From the NCBI RefSeq assembly GCF_001522545.3, contig NC_031773.1, positions 39,395,669 to 39,459,668 of the forward strand: DNA of 64,000 bases, written 5' to 3'. Below the pieces are notes generated by a model. It did not search any database. It had not been told where the DNA came from and saw nothing but the letters and a program-made list of their open reading frames with translations. Position 1 is the stretch's first letter. Each line of letters opens with the position of its first letter. Positions 62,646 through 64,000 of the stretch are shown here, piece after piece. The stretch is from Parus major. Its lineage: Eukaryota; Chordata; Aves; Passeriformes; Paridae. The position numbers were made by a program, and so were the translations under genes.

Positions 62646-64000
62646 AATACTTGATGCAACATAGGTAGGAAAAGAAATTTTAAAAGGTAAAATGCAGCTG
62701 AAGTGGACCTTGATCACTAGAACCAGAACACAATGATAAAGATATTTCTTAGAGGTCAGCAAAGATTTTTAGTTTGAGTTTAGAATTTTAGACAGCAATG
62801 CAATACTAGTAAGAAAATGAAAAAAAAACCACTAGTAAAAAATTCAACCCACCTTTCTCAAATGCACAACCACAAAACATAATCCGTCTTAATAGAATGA
62901 AAATTCGAGGTGTGTTATTATTCCTTATTACACATTACATGAATGATCGTTGATCTATATTTTCTTAGTAACGGGAAAAAATCTGCTTTTGTTGTGATTG
63001 TCAATTCTGTGCAGAAGTATCTTCTGGGAACTCCAGCCATGGATGAGTTGCTATGCTGTTATGGAACATCTGGTTTTTCTTCCAAATGAATTTACATTAT
63101 AGATAAGCATCTGTTGCTGTGTTCAATTTTGTCTTATCATCTCTTTAAAGCTGTCACGTTATGTTTATGTTTTCCTAATTACAGGTATTGCACAACAAAA
63201 ATGGATGGCAAACAGTTTAATTTTTCAGTTTCACATATTAACGAGAAGCTTAGGAATGTGTCACCAGATCAGGCAATAACTACTCATTCCATATTGTTTC
63301 TATAACATATCTTGTGTTTGTCCAACTTAACTTCTATATTTGGAGGCAGCCAAGGAATGTACATTAAATTACCTTCCTGGTTTCTGGACTGAGAGCACAG
63401 ATCATCATCTGATAAGCCACATTTAAATGAGTATGCCAGAATCCAGGAAGATATTTCTATGATTTTGAACTATTGGACTCTTTCACAGTTCTCTGTGTGA
63501 AATCTAAAACATTTGATTGCTTGTCATCAAAGCATACATGCAGTTCATTTCCCTAGCTCACTCGGAGACTGAAAAGCACTAGTATTATGAAGTAATCTAT
63601 GTAATATTGCTTACATTTGGGACTAGATAAAGGAAAGGACTCATTTTTAATAACAGAAGAGCTGTAGGCAATGGTTGAGGTGATCCAGGTAGGTACAAAT
63701 TCAAGTAGTCTGGCACTGTGTTAAATCCATGTAGATTCTTTAAGTTATTTTACAAAGATTCAAAGATAAATCTTCTGATGGAAATCTCATAGAGGAGCAA
63801 TTTTCATTATTTGCTCTTCTTCTCAGTCCATGGAAGAGTTTGCTGCTGATATCTTTGTGCACAAGTAAATGTTTGAGAAATCTAACTTGGGACTAATAAC
63901 TGAGTAACTTCATCAAAAATCTTTAGTGTAGTCTAACTTTGGACTTGGTGTTTTCACAGAATTGGGTGGGAGGTTGAATTAAGGAAAGATTATATTTTTA
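62646..64000. other. window end, intron or intergenic
   Basis: AT-rich sequence with no recognised repeat or gene. It includes the weak candidate exon at 63185-63279. Confidence 0.5.
63185..63279 (+). CDS. weak candidate terminal exon B of LRRIQ1
   Basis: An acceptor TAATTACAG precedes 63185. In the required phase the reading is open for 31 codons (starting GIAQQKWMANSL) to TAA at 63277. I see no similarity to the LRRIQ1 tail. It is listed only because the splice site and phase fit. Confidence 0.12.

Noticed and set aside
1..64000. CRISPR arrays, tRNA or rRNA genes, bacterial operons
   Set aside because: None seen. The tandem repeats are too short, too few or lack spacers, and the window is plainly vertebrate nuclear DNA.

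Overview
This is vertebrate nuclear DNA, most likely from a bird. It is AT-rich, has one spliced gene with GT-AG introns, a single CpG island, and several CR1 LINE fragments whose 3' ends carry the TTCTATGATTCTATG-type tail. CR1 elements also occur in crocodilians and turtles, so a bird is an inference. No tRNA, rRNA, CRISPR array or bacterial feature was seen.

The window is dominated by one plus-strand gene, which I identify as LRRIQ1 (leucine-rich repeats and IQ motif containing 1). I rebuilt 21 consecutive coding exons from 3268 to 57453. Every one is open, every junction has AG/GT, and every intron phase matches. Together they encode about 1351 residues: an acidic N-terminus, a Glu/Lys/Arg-rich coiled-coil with one IQ motif (mostly one 1251-base exon), six SDS22-like leucine-rich-repeat exons plus a cap exon, a linker, two further IQ motifs around 37.3-40.0 kb, and a basic C-terminal segment. 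The last exon or exons were not convincingly found. The gene probably continues past 64000 or ends in a diverged exon.

Layout. 1-2170: upstream flank with two degenerate telomere-like tandem units (about 262-640), a CR1 3' end (1345-1640), an unrecognised stretch and an A-rich block (2010-2186). 2190-2790: CpG-island promoter with two ZNF143-type sites facing each other and two RFX X-box-like sites, which suits a ciliary gene; a probable non-coding first exon ends at 2472. 3234-18457: densely spaced exons. 18458-40022: exons separated by introns up to 7 kb. 40023-55351: a 15.3 kb intron holding a CR1 fragment, a GATA microsatellite and an unexplained minus-strand coding-like cluster. 55352-57453: the last four exons found. 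57454-64000: intron or 3' flank with a long, decayed CR1 element (about 61397-62645).

I found no clear new system. The points most worth a second look are the promoter architecture, the telomere-like units, a 16-residue in-frame duplication in exon 8, the unidentified minus-strand segments at 43.3-45.1 kb, and the missing 3' end of LRRIQ1.
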